Positions 46,639 through 59,106 of a stretch of 64,000 nucleotides of DNA are shown piece by piece (position 1 is the stretch's first letter; every line of letters starts with the position of its first letter). The stretch lies in NCBI RefSeq assembly GCF_004777465.1, contig NZ_CP038462.1:2542001-2606000 (forward strand). Direction: 5' to 3'. The notes beneath the pieces were generated by a model, which saw only the letters and a list, made by a program, of their open reading frames with translations, did no database searches and was not told the origin of the DNA. This DNA is from Nocardioides daphniae (lineage in GTDB: Bacteria; Actinomycetota; Actinomycetes; Propionibacteriales; Nocardioidaceae). The position numbers and the translations under genes were made by a program.

Positions 46639-47152
46639 AGGGCGGCGATCACCCCGGTCGCGACCACCACACCGGCGGCCGGCCCCTCGTCGAGCTCGAC
46701 GAAGTCACCACCGACCCGCCCCAGCACCCCCTCCAGGGTGCTGTCGTCGACGAGGTGGACCGTGCAGAGCGCCCGCGCGTCGGCCAGCCTCCGCAGCGGC
46801 GAACCGATCCCGACGGCGTCGAGGCGGCTCCACGCCACCCGGGGCATGGGCGGGTCGAGAGCCCCTGCGCCCACAGCAGGGCCGCCGACCGGACGGTCCA
46901 CGTGGCCGGGCCGGCCGCCACCTGGCACCACTGGTCACCCACCCGCCGGAGCGTGCCGTGGACCGGCCCCACGCCGCGTACGCCCAGGACCACGTCGTGA
47001 CCGATCGAGGCCATGAGCCGGCCCTCGAGCAGGACGGCCTGGTACTCCGAGCGGCTGCGGTCGGCGACCTCGGCCGCGCGCTCGAGCCGGTGGAGCGTCT
47101 CGGCGTGCGCCTCGAGGTCCTCCAGGACCTCGAACATCGCCTCGTCGCTCAC
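46623..47152 (-). CDS. conserved actinobacterial protein of unknown function (apparent frameshift near 46863)
   Basis: About 176 residues. It begins VSDEAMFEVLEDLEAHAETL (GTG 47152, overlapping the previous stop by 4 bp), with an N-terminal helix followed by beta-rich segments: ASIGHDVVLGVRGVGPVHGTL, GDQWCQVAAGPATWTVRSAAL and, in the next frame, SRLDAVGIGSPLRRLADARALCTVHLVDDSTLEGVLGRVG. The repeated short strands suggest two small beta-barrels, perhaps Sm- or SH3-like. No known motif was recognised. Likely operon with the small membrane gene upstream. Confidence 0.6.
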
Positions 47153-47343
47153 GAGCCGTGGCGTCCTCGTCCCGCCTCGCGGGAGCGCACCCGCAGGACG
47201 AGCACCGTCCAGATCGCCAGCAGCACTGCTGCCCCCGACCACCCGGCGAGGGCGAGCCAGCTCGCCCCGGCCGAGGCCATCATCACCAGGACGACCACGG
47301 CGGCCGCCATCGCGACGTGCACCCACTGCACCTGATCGGACAT
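47149..47343 (-). CDS. small two-helix membrane protein
   Basis: 64 residues from ATG 47343 (MSDQVQWVHVAMAAAVVVLV). Two hydrophobic helices (VAMAAAVVVLVMMASAGASWL and LAGWSGAAVLLAIWTVLVL) are followed by a basic tail (RVRSREAGRGRHGS). A GAGGAGG ribosome site precedes the ATG. The stop overlaps the next gene (GTGA). Function unknown. Confidence 0.65.
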   Translation of the reverse strand: MSDQVQWVHVAMAAAVVVLVMMASAGASWLALAGWSGAAVLLAIWTVLVLRVRSREAGRGRHGS

Positions 47344-47583
47344 CACGTCCTCCTCACCCACGTCCCCCGAGGACGTACGCCCAGCCAAGCGGGCGGCGGG
47401 CGACGGACGCAACCCCACACGCCACCCCCGCCCCGTTCGCGCAGGATCCCCAAGGTTGGGGACGGGCGGCGGCTCCTTCCGCCGCCACCGGCAACCCCAG
47501 GCGCCGTGCCCTGAAATGGGGATGGTCAATCCGCAGCATCCGGCGCTTGAATGAAGCAAACACACGTAAACGAAAGGTTCGAG

Positions 47584-48400
47584 ATGACTCGGAGTCTCGC
47601 CTCTCCTTCTGCCCCGCTTCCGGCCCACGCCCCGGCCTGGCGGTGCCTCCTGGTCTGGGCCGTCGCCACCGCAGCCCTGGCCACCGGCACCCTGCTGGGC
47701 TGGAGAGCGCGGCCACCCTGCGCGGCGGCCAGGCCGACCGCGCGTTCGACCTCGTCCTGGTCGACCTCGCCGGCGCACTCGCCGCGCTGGTCTGCCCCTG
47801 GCTGTGGATCCTCACCAGCGCAGGCGTCGCCGACGCACTCCGAGGCCGGACCACCGCGCGGGCGGGCTGGTGGCGTCGCCTGACGCTCGTGGCCTGCGGT
47901 TGCGCGGCCAGCGTGGCGCTGGGCAGCACGGCCCACGCCGTCGCGGCCCCGACCGACGTCCTCACCGCCGACACCTCCTCCGGTGCCAGCGGTCCGGGCG
48001 CGGTCGAGCTCCTGCAGGGCCTCCCCTACCCCGACCGTCCTGCCGTGGGCGCCGACCTCGGCCAGACGTCCGACGAGGGGGCGACAGCCCGTCCGACGGC
48101 ACAGGTGACCGACCCGCCCCAGCTGCGCCCCACCGCCTCCCGAGGCGCCGACGCCTCCCGAGACTCCGACGCCCGGCGGACCCACGTCGTACGCAGCGGC
48201 GACACGCTGTGGGAGATCGCCAGGAGCCACCTGGAGGGCGCCGCAGGCGTCCCGGCCCCACCGGTCTCCGACGCGGCCGTGGCGCGGGCCGTGGCCGCCC
48301 TGCACCAGACCAACCGCGACGTCGTGGGCGCCGACCCGACGTGATCACGCCCGGCCAGCAGCTGGCCCTCGACCTTCCTGACCGAGAGGACGCACGATGA
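47584..48400 (+). CDS. LysM-domain membrane protein (apparent frameshifts near 47702 and 48342)
   Basis: About 271 residues. Two membrane segments (WRCLLVWAVATAALATGTLLG and LVDLAGALAALVCPWLWIL) and a hydrophobic third (LVACGCAASVALGSTAHAV) are followed by a Pro/Thr/Asp-rich linker and a C-terminal LysM (HVVRSGDTLWEIARSHL ... NRDVVGAD[P]DVITPGQQLAL). LysM binds peptidoglycan or chitin-like glycans, so the protein likely tethers membrane to wall. ATGA overlap with the Rv3235-type gene. Confidence 0.78.
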
Positions 48401-48924
48401 GCACCACGACCACCCTCAACCCGCGCCCCCACCACCGCGACGCGCGTCCGGTCGCGCCCCTCGCCATGGTCCAGGGCTCGCTCGCCCTCGACCTCACCCC
48501 GTGCCTCGACCCGCCGCGCCCCGAGGCACGCCCCGGGCGCCCCGGCTGCGACCTGGTCGAGGTGTCGGCCAGCCTGCGCCAGGAGCTCGAGCAGTGGGTG
48601 GAGCGCTACACGCAGGCCGCGACCGAGATCGTGGCGGGCGACCGCCCTGCGGCCCAGCTGCTGCGCTGGACGCGCGCCGACGTTCACCAGGACCTCGTAC
48701 GCCGTGCCGTGCTCGTCGCGCACGCCGGACGACGTGAGCCCGGCCAGGGGCGTCCGCCGGGCGTGACGCGGGCGCGGGTGCACGGCGTACGCCTGAGCTT
48801 CCTCTCCCCCGAGACGGTCGAAGCGGCCGTCCACCTCAAGCACGGCGCGAGGTCGCGTGCGGTGGCCGGCCGCTTCGAGGTCCACCGCGGACGGTGGATC
48901 TGCACGGCGTTGGAGTTCTGCTGA
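48397..48924 (+). CDS. Rv3235 family protein
   Basis: 175 residues. A disordered N-terminus (MSTTTTLNPRPHHRDARPVA) precedes a compact domain: LRWTRADVHQDLVRRAVLVAHAGR, VHGVRLSFLSPETVEAAVHLKHG and the final RFEVHRGRWICTALEFC. The C-terminal W-x-C-T-A-L-E is typical of Rv3235-type proteins encoded upstream of secA in actinobacteria. The function is unknown. The 4-bp overlap with the LysM gene indicates an operon; it converges on secA. Confidence 0.8.
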   Translation: MSTTTTLNPRPHHRDARPVAPLAMVQGSLALDLTPCLDPPRPEARPGRPGCDLVEVSASLRQELEQWVERYTQAATEIVAGDRPAAQLLRWTRADVHQDLVRRAVLVAHAGRREPGQGRPPGVTRARVHGVRLSFLSPETVEAAVHLKHGARSRAVAGRFEVHRGRWICTALEFC

Positions 48925-48948
48925 GCCGCTCCGGATGGAGCGGGTGGG

Positions 48949-51759
<2,811 letters not shown>

Positions 51760-51891
51760 GGGGTTGAACTCCTGGTGCAGGTCGAAGGAGGCACGGCACG
51801 GTCGAGAGGACCGTCGGCCATGCTACCCACCGCACATGAGACGCGGAGACACACGCACACAGTGGTCAGGGCGCTCCTCAGGCGGGCGCGT

Positions 51892-53124
51892 TCACCCGGC
51901 GTCGGACAGGGCGGCGGCCAGCGGAGCGGCGAGGTCGCCGACGCCTCCCACCTCGACGCTGTCGCAGCCCACCCAGGCGGCCGCGCGGCGCAGCTCGGCG
52001 GCGAGCTGCACGGCGGTCTCGCCCGGGGCGTACGCCTCGGCGAAGGCCCCGGGGACGCTCAGGACGCCGCGGCGCCGGTCGGCCTTGAGGTCGACGCGCG
52101 CCACCACCCGGTCGCCGAGCAGGAAGGGCAGCACGTAGTAGCCGTGCACCCGCCGGTGCGCAGGCGTGTAGATCTCGATCCGGTAGTGAAAGTCGAAGAG
52201 CGCCTCGGCGCGCTCGCGGTGCCACACCACGGGGTCGAAGGGGCTCAGCAACGTGCGGGCTGCGATCCGGCGCGGGAGCCGTGCCCCGGTCGCCAGGTAG
52301 GTGTCACGCCGCCACCCCTCGACGGTGACCTCCTCGGCCTCGCCGCTCTCGACCAGGGTGCGCAACGCCGCCCGGGTCGGGCCGACGCCCATCCGGTAGT
52401 GGTCGGCGACGGTGGTCGCGGTGGCGACGCCGTGGGAGCGCAGGGCGCGGCGTACGAGCTCGAGCTCGGCCTCCTCGCGCGTCGGGGTCGGCGCCTCGAG
52501 CACCCGCGCCGGAAGGACCCGCTGGGGGAGGTCGTAGAGCACCTCGAACGACCGGGTGCGCCCGGCGATCGCCACCTCGCCGGTGAGGTAGAGGAAGTCG
52601 AGCACCTTGCGCGCCTGAGACCAGTTCCAGCCCCAGTGCTCCTTGGTGCGCGTGGCCCCCAGGTCGGCCTCGAGGTCGCGAGCGGTGACGGGCCCGCGCT
52701 CGGCGACCGCGGCCAGCACCTGCGGCTCCAGCATCGGGTCGGCCCCCATCCCCCACTTGCCGCGGCGGGCGCGGAACTCCGCGCGACGGTGGTGCATCGC
52801 CGGCCAGAGCTCGACGGGCATGTACGCCTGCACGTGCGCCCAGTACTCGACCAGGCGACGGTCCCTGGCCCCCGAGGAGGCCCGCTCCAGCAGGGCCGGG
52901 TCGAAGGGGCCCATCCGCGCGTAGAGCGGCATCAGGTGGGCGCGCGCGAAGACGTTGACCGAGTCGACCTGCAGCACGCCGGTCCGGGCAACGACCCGGT
53001 CGAGGGTGCGCATCGTCGGGGTGGCGTGGGGTGGGTCAGCAAAACCCTGGGCAGCGAGCGCCACCCGCCTGGCCTGGGGCAGGGAGAGGCTCTGGAGGGC
53101 GCGTCGCGGGCTCCGAGACGTCAC
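51892..53124 (-). CDS. YcaQ/AZL-type winged-helix DNA glycosylase
   Basis: 410 residues of the HTH_42 family: LPQARRVALAAQGF, the signature QVDSVNVFARAHLMPLYARMG, WAHVQAYMPVELWPAMHHRR, SFEVLYDLPQRVLP, LLSPFDPVVWHRERAEALF and YYVLPFLLGDRVVARVDLKADR. Known members unhook interstrand DNA crosslinks as alkylpurine glycosylases; the QVDS and LSPFDPVVW motifs support this. The ATG at 53124 overlaps the stop of the response-regulator gene, so the two are coupled. Confidence 0.87.
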   Translation of the reverse strand: MTSRSPRRALQSLSLPQARRVALAAQGFADPPHATPTMRTLDRVVARTGVLQVDSVNVFARAHLMPLYARMGPFDPALLERASSGARDRRLVEYWAHVQAYMPVELWPAMHHRRAEFRARRGKWGMGADPMLEPQVLAAVAERGPVTARDLEADLGATRTKEHWGWNWSQARKVLDFLYLTGEVAIAGRTRSFEVLYDLPQRVLPARVLEAPTPTREEAELELVRRALRSHGVATATTVADHYRMGVGPTRAALRTLVESGEAEEVTVEGWRRDTYLATGARLPRRIAARTLLSPFDPVVWHRERAEALFDFHYRIEIYTPAHRRVHGYYVLPFLLGDRVVARVDLKADRRRGVLSVPGAFAEAYAPGETAVQLAAELRRAAAWVGCDSVEVGGVGDLAAPLAAALSDAG

Positions 53125-53798
53125 GGCAGGTCGAGGATCTTCTCCTTGACCGCATACATCACGGCCTCCATGCGCGAGTGCAGCTGCAGCTTCTCCAGCA
53201 TGTTGCGCACGTGGTTCTTGACGGTGTTCTCGGAGATGAAGAGCACCTTGGCGATCTCGCGGTTGTTCATGCCCTTCGCGACCAGGCGCAGCACCTCGAG
53301 CTCACGCTCGGTCAGGCGCAGGCGTGGCCCCTGCTGGTGCTCGGGGCGCGACATCTGCTTGAACTCGTCGATCAGCTTGACCGCCATCGACGGGGAGATG
53401 AGGGACTGGCCCTCGGCGACGACGCGGACGCCCTGCGCGACCTCCTCGATGGAGGAGTCCTTCAGCAGGTAGCCGGCGGCACCGCCCTTGACCGCCTCGT
53501 ACAGGTCGGCCTCCTCGTCGGAGACGGTGAGCATGATGACCTTGGCCGACGGGGTGGCCTCCTTGATCGCTCGGCACGCCTCGATGCCGGTGCGCTTGGG
53601 CATGCGCACGTCGAGCAGCACGACGTCGGGGGCCAGGGCCATCGCCATGTCGGTGGCGGCGACGCCGTCGGACGCCTCGCCGACCACCTCGATGTCGGGC
53701 TCCTGGCTCAACAGCATCGTCAGTCCGCGGCGGAAGAGCTCCTGGTCGTCGGCGATGACGACCCTCACTGCTCCTGCACCCGTTGCTTCGTCGGTCAC
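53121..53798 (-). CDS. LuxR/NarL-family response regulator (orphan)
   Basis: 225 residues. The receiver domain has RVVIADDQELFRRGL, phospho-Asp in DVVLLDVRMP, T in MLTVSDEE and K in GYLLKDSS. The C-terminal LuxR helix-turn-helix reads LTERELEVLRLVAKGMNNREIAKVLFISENTVKNH. No histidine kinase is adjacent. The same position between hpf and the secA region is conserved in other actinobacteria. It starts at GTG 53798 and overlaps the glycosylase gene by 4 bp. Confidence 0.9.
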   Translation of the reverse strand: MTDEATGAGAVRVVIADDQELFRRGLTMLLSQEPDIEVVGEASDGVAATDMAMALAPDVVLLDVRMPKRTGIEACRAIKEATPSAKVIMLTVSDEEADLYEAVKGGAAGYLLKDSSIEEVAQGVRVVAEGQSLISPSMAVKLIDEFKQMSRPEHQQGPRLRLTERELEVLRLVAKGMNNREIAKVLFISENTVKNHVRNMLEKLQLHSRMEAVMYAVKEKILDLP

Positions 53799-53879
53799 GC
53801 GGTCATCATGTCAGACGAACCACTCCCCGAGGCGTGGGCGACACACCCCGGGGGAGCTCGGTGCCTCAGTGGCGGAGGA

Positions 53880-54494
53880 TCACTCGCTCACGTCGAGCGT
53901 GATGACTCCGTAGTCGTAGCCACGGCGGCGGTAGACCACCGAGGGTCGTTCGGACTCCTTGTCGACGAACAGGTAGAAGTCGTGGCCCACCAGCTCCATC
54001 TCGTAGAGGGCCTGGTCGAGGGTCATGGGGGTCGCCTCGTGGGACTTCTCGCGCACCACGAGCGGTCCGTCACCGGTCACGGTGATGGGACCGACCTGTC
54101 GCTCGGTGACCTCCTCGGCGTCGGTGTCGGGCTCGGGCGCCTGCACCCCGGCGAGCGCCTCGGCCACCGACACGGGCGTGTGGCGGCCACGGTGGACGCG
54201 GCGACGGTCGGCCGCCTTGCGCATCTGCGCCGCCATCTTGTCCAGGGCGAGGTCGAGGGCAGCCATCTTGTCCTCGGACGCCGCCTCGGCGCGGATCACC
54301 GGGCCCTTGGAGAAGGCGGTCAGCTCCACCTTCACGGCCCGCTCGATCTGACGGGGATTCTTCTCGTGGGAGACCTCGACGGCCACTCGTTGAATGCGGT
54401 GATCGTGCTTCTCGAGCCGTGACAGCTTCTCAGCGGCGTGCTCGCGGAACCGATCCGAGACCTCGATGTGCCGGCCTGTGACCACAACGTCCAT
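53880..54494 (-). CDS. hpf: long-form ribosome hibernation-promoting factor HPF
   Basis: 204 residues from ATG 54494 (MDVVVTGRHIEVSDRFREHA). The N-terminal YfiA/HPF domain (1-100) has KLSRLEKHDHRIQRVAVEV and DMALDLALDKM-like helices; a linker follows, and the C-terminal dimerisation domain (about 150-204) includes KSHEATPMTLDQALYEMELVGHDFYLF and VVYRRRGYDYGVITLD. It dimerises 70S ribosomes into inactive 100S particles in stress or stationary phase. GGGAGG precedes the start. Confidence 0.93.
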   Translation of the reverse strand: MDVVVTGRHIEVSDRFREHAAEKLSRLEKHDHRIQRVAVEVSHEKNPRQIERAVKVELTAFSKGPVIRAEAASEDKMAALDLALDKMAAQMRKAADRRRVHRGRHTPVSVAEALAGVQAPEPDTDAEEVTERQVGPITVTGDGPLVVREKSHEATPMTLDQALYEMELVGHDFYLFVDKESERPSVVYRRRGYDYGVITLDVSE

Positions 54495-54912
54495 GTGAAC
54501 CTCCCGATTCAGTGAAATCACCTGCGATGACTGACGACCACCGGCCGGGAGGGCACGGTGGTCGGCAGATGGTGGAGTCCGTCCGGCCGACCTGGTCTTC
54601 GTCCCCACAGCCGCCTGCTGAGGCTCTCGCAGCTCAGTGCCACTACCCACCTTCTCCCGACGTCCGTCGTGTCTGACGACGGGGCCGAGGCAGGACTTAC
54701 TTCTAAGCCGCACCGTGATCAGCGGGCCCTCGACGAGAGCGCGCCTTACGTGGGCCGTTTTGCCTGCGACTGGCATCGGCTTGCCGTCCAGGACGCCCCG
54801 GACGACGCAACCACGGACCCGAACGGACTCCATGCACAGACGTTAGCCCCCTTCTCCCAACGGCGTAAGGCGACCGCCTGATCCGTCCGACAGGCGACCC
54901 CCTTCCTTCCGC
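54495..54912. other. 418-bp hpf upstream region
   Basis: No convincing gene lies between hpf and comF. The hpf reading frame stays open to an ATG at 54833, but the added residues (MESVRVRGCVVRGVLDGKP...) lack family similarity. The region contains an inverted repeat GACCACCG (54536-54543) / CGGTGGTC (54556-54563) in the leader and a -10-like TAACGT on the minus strand near 54842, which would give a 5' leader of about 340 bases. No known riboswitch was recognised. Confidence 0.4.
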
Positions 54913-55643
54913 TCATGCTCGTCGTGGGGCTGGCGTACGCCGTGGCACCGCGGCGACGACGGCTGCTCCGAGCGGGCCCGCGCCGACCGCCACGAGCGCC
55001 CGACGGGCCTCCACCAGCGTGGCTCCCGTCGTCACCACGTCGTCACAGAGCACCAGCAGCGGGGCCGGGTCGAGGCGTGCGAGCCTGGCCAGCCCCGGTG
55101 AGGGGCAGTGCATCGACCCCACCAGGTTGGCGGCGCGCTGGGCGGCCGTCAGCCCTCCCTGGTCACGCACCCCGCCGCGACTGCGCAGCAGTGCGTGCAC
55201 GCGTACGTCGTGCCCCTGCCCCCGCAGCTGCCGCGCGGCCAGCCGCACCACCCGTGCCAGCGGGTCGTCGCCCCGAGCCCTGGCAGCGCCCGGCGACGAC
55301 GGCACGGGCACCAGCACCGTGGGCCGGGCCGGCGCCGGGGGACCGTCGGCGAGCCCGTCGCAGATCAGGGCAGCAACCGAGGCCGCCAGGCGCTCGCCCA
55401 GGAAGGGCGCCACCGCGGTCCGCCCGCGCTCCTTGTGGGCGACGACCGCGCGGGCCAGGAGGTCGACGTACTCCCCCGAGGTCCAGCAGCGCGGAAAGCC
55501 GGCCGGGTCGGCCGGGGCCGGGTCTGCCACGGCTGCGGCAGGGCCTCGACGCAGGCCGGGCACACGGGTGGACCGGGCGCCGAGCAGCCGGCGCAGGAGC
55601 TGCCGAGGACCAGGTCGAGCCAGGCGGCGTGGGTGGAGAGCAT
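54913..55643 (-). CDS. ComF family phosphoribosyltransferase (apparent frameshift near 55530)
   Basis: About 243 residues. The N-terminal zinc ribbon is in one frame (LDLVLGSSCAGCSAPGPPVCPACVEALP) and the rest in the next (GEYVDLLARAVVAHKERGRTAVAPFLG, VLVPVPSSPGAARARGDDPL, then the PRPP loop LLVLCDDVVTTGATLVEARRAL). ComF homologues act in DNA uptake or nucleotide salvage; the precise activity is unproven in actinobacteria. It follows lpqB as Rv3242c follows lpqB in M. tuberculosis. Confidence 0.85.
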
Positions 55644-55729
55644 CGCCCCAGCCCAGCAGCCGGGCGACGGTCGAGGTCAGGTCCAGCCGCTCGTCTGTGG
55701 ATGGGCCGGACGTGGGGAGGGGCCGCGGC

Positions 55730-57491
55730 TCAGCCGACGAAGCCGAACCAGCTCGGTCCCTGCCCGGGCGTCGGGAGGTCCCGCGCGGCTTGGCGAGGTC
55801 GAGGATCTGGTCGGCGGTCACGACGTAGGTGCCGTCGCCCTCGACCGGCGAGGAGACGAGGCGGCGCGCCTCCCCGCGTACGCGGGTGGCGGCGTTGGTG
55901 CCGCGCTCGCCGGGGGCGCCGTCGACGCTGAGCAGCCTCACCTGCGCCAGGTCGGGGGTGACGCTGCCCAACAGGGCCAGGGTCACCGGGAACGCCAACC
56001 GATGTCGGTCACGCGCCGGGCGGCGTCGCCGCGTCGGGCGATGGCGCGTGCCCGGGTGAAGCGCGGGAGGCCACCGGCCGGGGAGTGCTCGATCCGGCTC
56101 ACCACCAGACGGTCCTGGGCCGGGCCGCGGACCACGGCCACCAGGCGGGAGGAGTCACGCGAGACCAGGAAGAGCGTCACGTCCTCGCCGCTCACCCCGG
56201 GCACGTCGACCTCGACGGGGTCCTCGTCGGGGCCCATCACCTGCACCCGCGCGCCCGACGGCGCCCGGTCGACGAACCAGACCCGGCCGGAGAAGTCAAA
56301 GACCGGACGCAGCAGGCCGCTGGCCCCGGTGAGCACGGTGTCGGGGGCCGCGCCCTTCTCCAGGACCGCCCGCACCGCGGACCGGCCGTCGGAGCTGACC
56401 CCGACGGCGCGGGTGCCGTCCAGGCTGACCCCGACCGCGGACCCCCACCTCGCCGGCCCCGAGTGCGCCGGCCGTCGGGGAGAAGTTCTCGAAGTCGCCC
56501 CGGACCAGGCGGCCGCCGACCAGGGCGAAGAGGTCGCGGCTGGAGCTGACGCCCAGGGGGCTGAACGACAGCCCCGACTGCACCGCCACCTCGCGCACGC
56601 CGTCGTCCAGCGTCACTGCGCGCTCGTCGACGGTGAGCCGGACCTGCTTGACCCGCGGCACCTGCCGCAACGTCCAGGTCAGCTGGGCCAGCATCTCCTC
56701 GGCCGCGCCGGAGTCGAACGTGCCCTCGACGTCCTCGACGACGACGTCGGCCACGCCGTCGGCGTTGATCGGCACCGAGTTCATCGCCAGCCGTCCGCCC
56801 GACGGCAGGGCGCCACGGGAGACCGCGGGTCGGGCGCCCCCGCCAGCAGGCCACGGACCAGGGCGGTCGCCATCTGGTCGCCGCCCGGCACGTGCACCGG
56901 CTCGGGCACCAGCAGCGTCCCGCTGGGGTCGAGGAAGTAGAGGGAGGCCGGCTGGAAGCCGTCGGCGAACCACGACTCCGGGACCACGAGCGCGTCAGGA
57001 GCCGCGTCGATGCGCCACTCCTCCCCCTCGATCACCATCGGGAAGCTCAACGTGGCCTGCCCCGCGGGCAGCCGGCGCTGCCAGGCACCACGGTGGTCGT
57101 AGCGGTGCGCCTCGACCAGCGGCACCCGCACCCGGGTCAGCCCGACCGCCGGGCCGAAGTCGGAGTAGGTGATCGTGCCCTTCTCCGGCGACCAGGCGCG
57201 CTGCGCCCGCTCGGTGAGGAACTCCGAGGCGACGCTGGTCTTCACCGGCGTCGCCTTCATCGCCTCCAGGAAGCCGAGCACGATCTCCTCGGGGTCGGCC
57301 CCACCGACCGGTGGTCGGGGGTCGTAGAAGCCCCCGGCGTCGTCCTCGTCGGTGGTCTGCGGGTCGACGCGCACGAGCGGCCCCTGGGTGGGCATCTGCA
57401 CGCAGGCCGTGAGGACGCCCAGGCCGAGCAGCAGCACCAGCGCGCCGACGGCGCGGCGCGCGCGGGAGGCAGCGGCGTACGCGTGGCTCAT
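55730..57491 (-). CDS. lpqB: lipoprotein LpqB (about four apparent frameshifts)
   Basis: About 587 residues, the normal LpqB length. The signal sequence ends in a lipobox (ALVLLLGLGVLTAC), so the mature protein starts at a lipidated Cys. GerMN-like and beta-propeller regions follow: PEEIVLGFLEAMKATPVKTS, ITYSDFGPAVGL, RVKQVRLTVDERAVTL, DTVLTGASGLLRPVFDFSGRVWFVD, and the C-terminus DLPTPGQGPSWFGFVG. Breaks lie near 56840, 56452, 56010 and 55787. LpqB modulates MtrAB signalling; ATGA overlap with mtrB supports co-translation. Confidence 0.88.
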
Positions 57492-59098
57492 GCGCCGACC
57501 TCCGCATCCTCGGGCACCAGGGGCAGCGGGCTGTGCCGCAACGGCTGCCCGAGCGTACGCGGCAGCGTGAGGCGGAACTGTGCGCCGGCGCCCTGCCGTC
57601 CCCACGCCTGGAGCCAGCCGCCGTGCAGGTGGGTGTCCTCCAGCGAGATGGAGAGCCCCAGCCCGGTGCCGCCGCTGGTGCGGGCGCGGGCCGGGTCGGC
57701 GCGCCAGAACCGGTTGAAGACCATCGCGGACTCCCCCGGAGCCAGCCCGACGCCGTAGTCGCGCACCGTCAGCGCGGCGGCGCTGCCGTCGGCGCCCAGC
57801 GTGACCACCACGTCGCTGGAGTCGGCGTGGTCGATGGCGTTGGTGACGAGGTTGCGCACGATGCGCTCCACGCGGCGTACGTCGGCCTCGGCCAGGCAGG
57901 GGCGCTCCGACTCGCGCACCACGACGCGGGTGTTGCGGCGCTCGGCCATCACCCGGGTCGCGTCGACCACGCGGTAGACGACGTCGAGCAGGTTGACGTC
58001 GTCGGCCTCGAGCACGGCGGCGCCGGCGTCGAAGCGGCTGATCTCCAGCAGGTCGCTGAGCAGGACCTCGAAGCGGTCGAGCTCGGTCTGCAGCAGCTCG
58101 GCTGCGCGCGCGGTGACGGGGTCGAAGTCGGCCCGGGCGTCGTGCAGCACGTCGCCGGCCATCCGCACTGTGGTCAGCGGCGTACGCAGCTCGTGCGAGA
58201 CGTCGGAGACGAAGCGGCGCTGCAGGCGGCTGAGCTCCTCGAGCTGGCGGATCTGGCGCTGCAGGTTGGAGGCCATCTGGTTGAACGAGATGGCCAGGCG
58301 CGCCAGGTCGTCCTCGCCGGTGACCCGCAGGCGCTCCTGCAGCTGGCCGGCGGCGAGCCGCTCGGCGACCCGCCGGGCCAGCCTGATCGGGTTGACCACC
58401 TGCCGGGTGATCAACCAGGTCACGCCCGCCACCAGGAGCACCAGGAAGGCCGCCGCACCGAGCAGGGCCCGACTGACCAGGCCGAGCGTCGCCTCCTGGT
58501 CGGTCAGCGGGTAGAGGTAGTAGAGCGTGTAGGTCTGGCCGTCGGCCGGCAGGGTCACCTGGGAGGCGACGACGATCCCGGGGCCGGGCTCCACGCGCGC
58601 GACCGGTCCCATGGTGCGGATCTCGGTGTAGGTCCACGCGCTCGAGCGGGGTTCGGAGAACTCCTCCACCATCGAGTCGGGCACGCTGGACTTGTCGAGG
58701 TTGCGGGAGAACTGGACGCCGCCCCCGGCCAGGTCGGAGCCCTGGCCGACCGGGGGCGAGAGCACGACGGCGAAGCCGCTGGCGGCGCCCCGGGCGATGA
58801 TCGGCTCGATCAGGTCCTCGCGCTGCCCCGAGGCGTCGACGTCGGTCCCGGTGGCGAAGCTGAGCCGGTTGCGGGCCTCGGCGGTCTCGGCCGCGGCCTC
58901 GGCGAGGACACGGTCGACGCGCTGGTCGAGGAGTCCGTCACGCGTGGTGCGCAGCAGGAACCAGCCCACGGCGCTGCCGACCACCAGGCACAGCAGCACG
59001 GTGCTGGCGACGACGCGGGCCTGGATCGACCGGCGCCACGCGGTGAGGAACCGCCTCACACCACCCGAGAACCGGGCGAACGCTCTGCGCAGCGGCAT
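57488..59098 (-). CDS. mtrB: sensor histidine kinase MtrB
   Basis: 536 residues. Two membrane helices (ARVVASTVLLCLVVGSAVGWF and AAFLVLLVAGVTWLITRQVV) flank an extracytoplasmic sensor of about 160 residues; a HAMP domain (NPIRLARRVAERLAAGQLQ), HisKA with phospho-His in FVSDVSHELRTPLTTV, and HATPase motifs IVRNLVTNAIDHA, VRDYGVGLA and GGTGLGLSIS follow. It controls cell-envelope and division genes through MtrA. Confidence 0.95.
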   Translation of the reverse strand: MPLRRAFARFSGGVRRFLTAWRRSIQARVVASTVLLCLVVGSAVGWFLLRTTRDGLLDQRVDRVLAEAAAETAEARNRLSFATGTDVDASGQREDLIEPIIARGAASGFAVVLSPPVGQGSDLAGGGVQFSRNLDKSSVPDSMVEEFSEPRSSAWTYTEIRTMGPVARVEPGPGIVVASQVTLPADGQTYTLYYLYPLTDQEATLGLVSRALLGAAAFLVLLVAGVTWLITRQVVNPIRLARRVAERLAAGQLQERLRVTGEDDLARLAISFNQMASNLQRQIRQLEELSRLQRRFVSDVSHELRTPLTTVRMAGDVLHDARADFDPVTARAAELLQTELDRFEVLLSDLLEISRFDAGAAVLEADDVNLLDVVYRVVDATRVMAERRNTRVVVRESERPCLAEADVRRVERIVRNLVTNAIDHADSSDVVVTLGADGSAAALTVRDYGVGLAPGESAMVFNRFWRADPARARTSGGTGLGLSISLEDTHLHGGWLQAWGRQGAGAQFRLTLPRTLGQPLRHSPLPLVPEDAEVGA

Positions 59099-59106
59099 GG
59101 CGCCTG

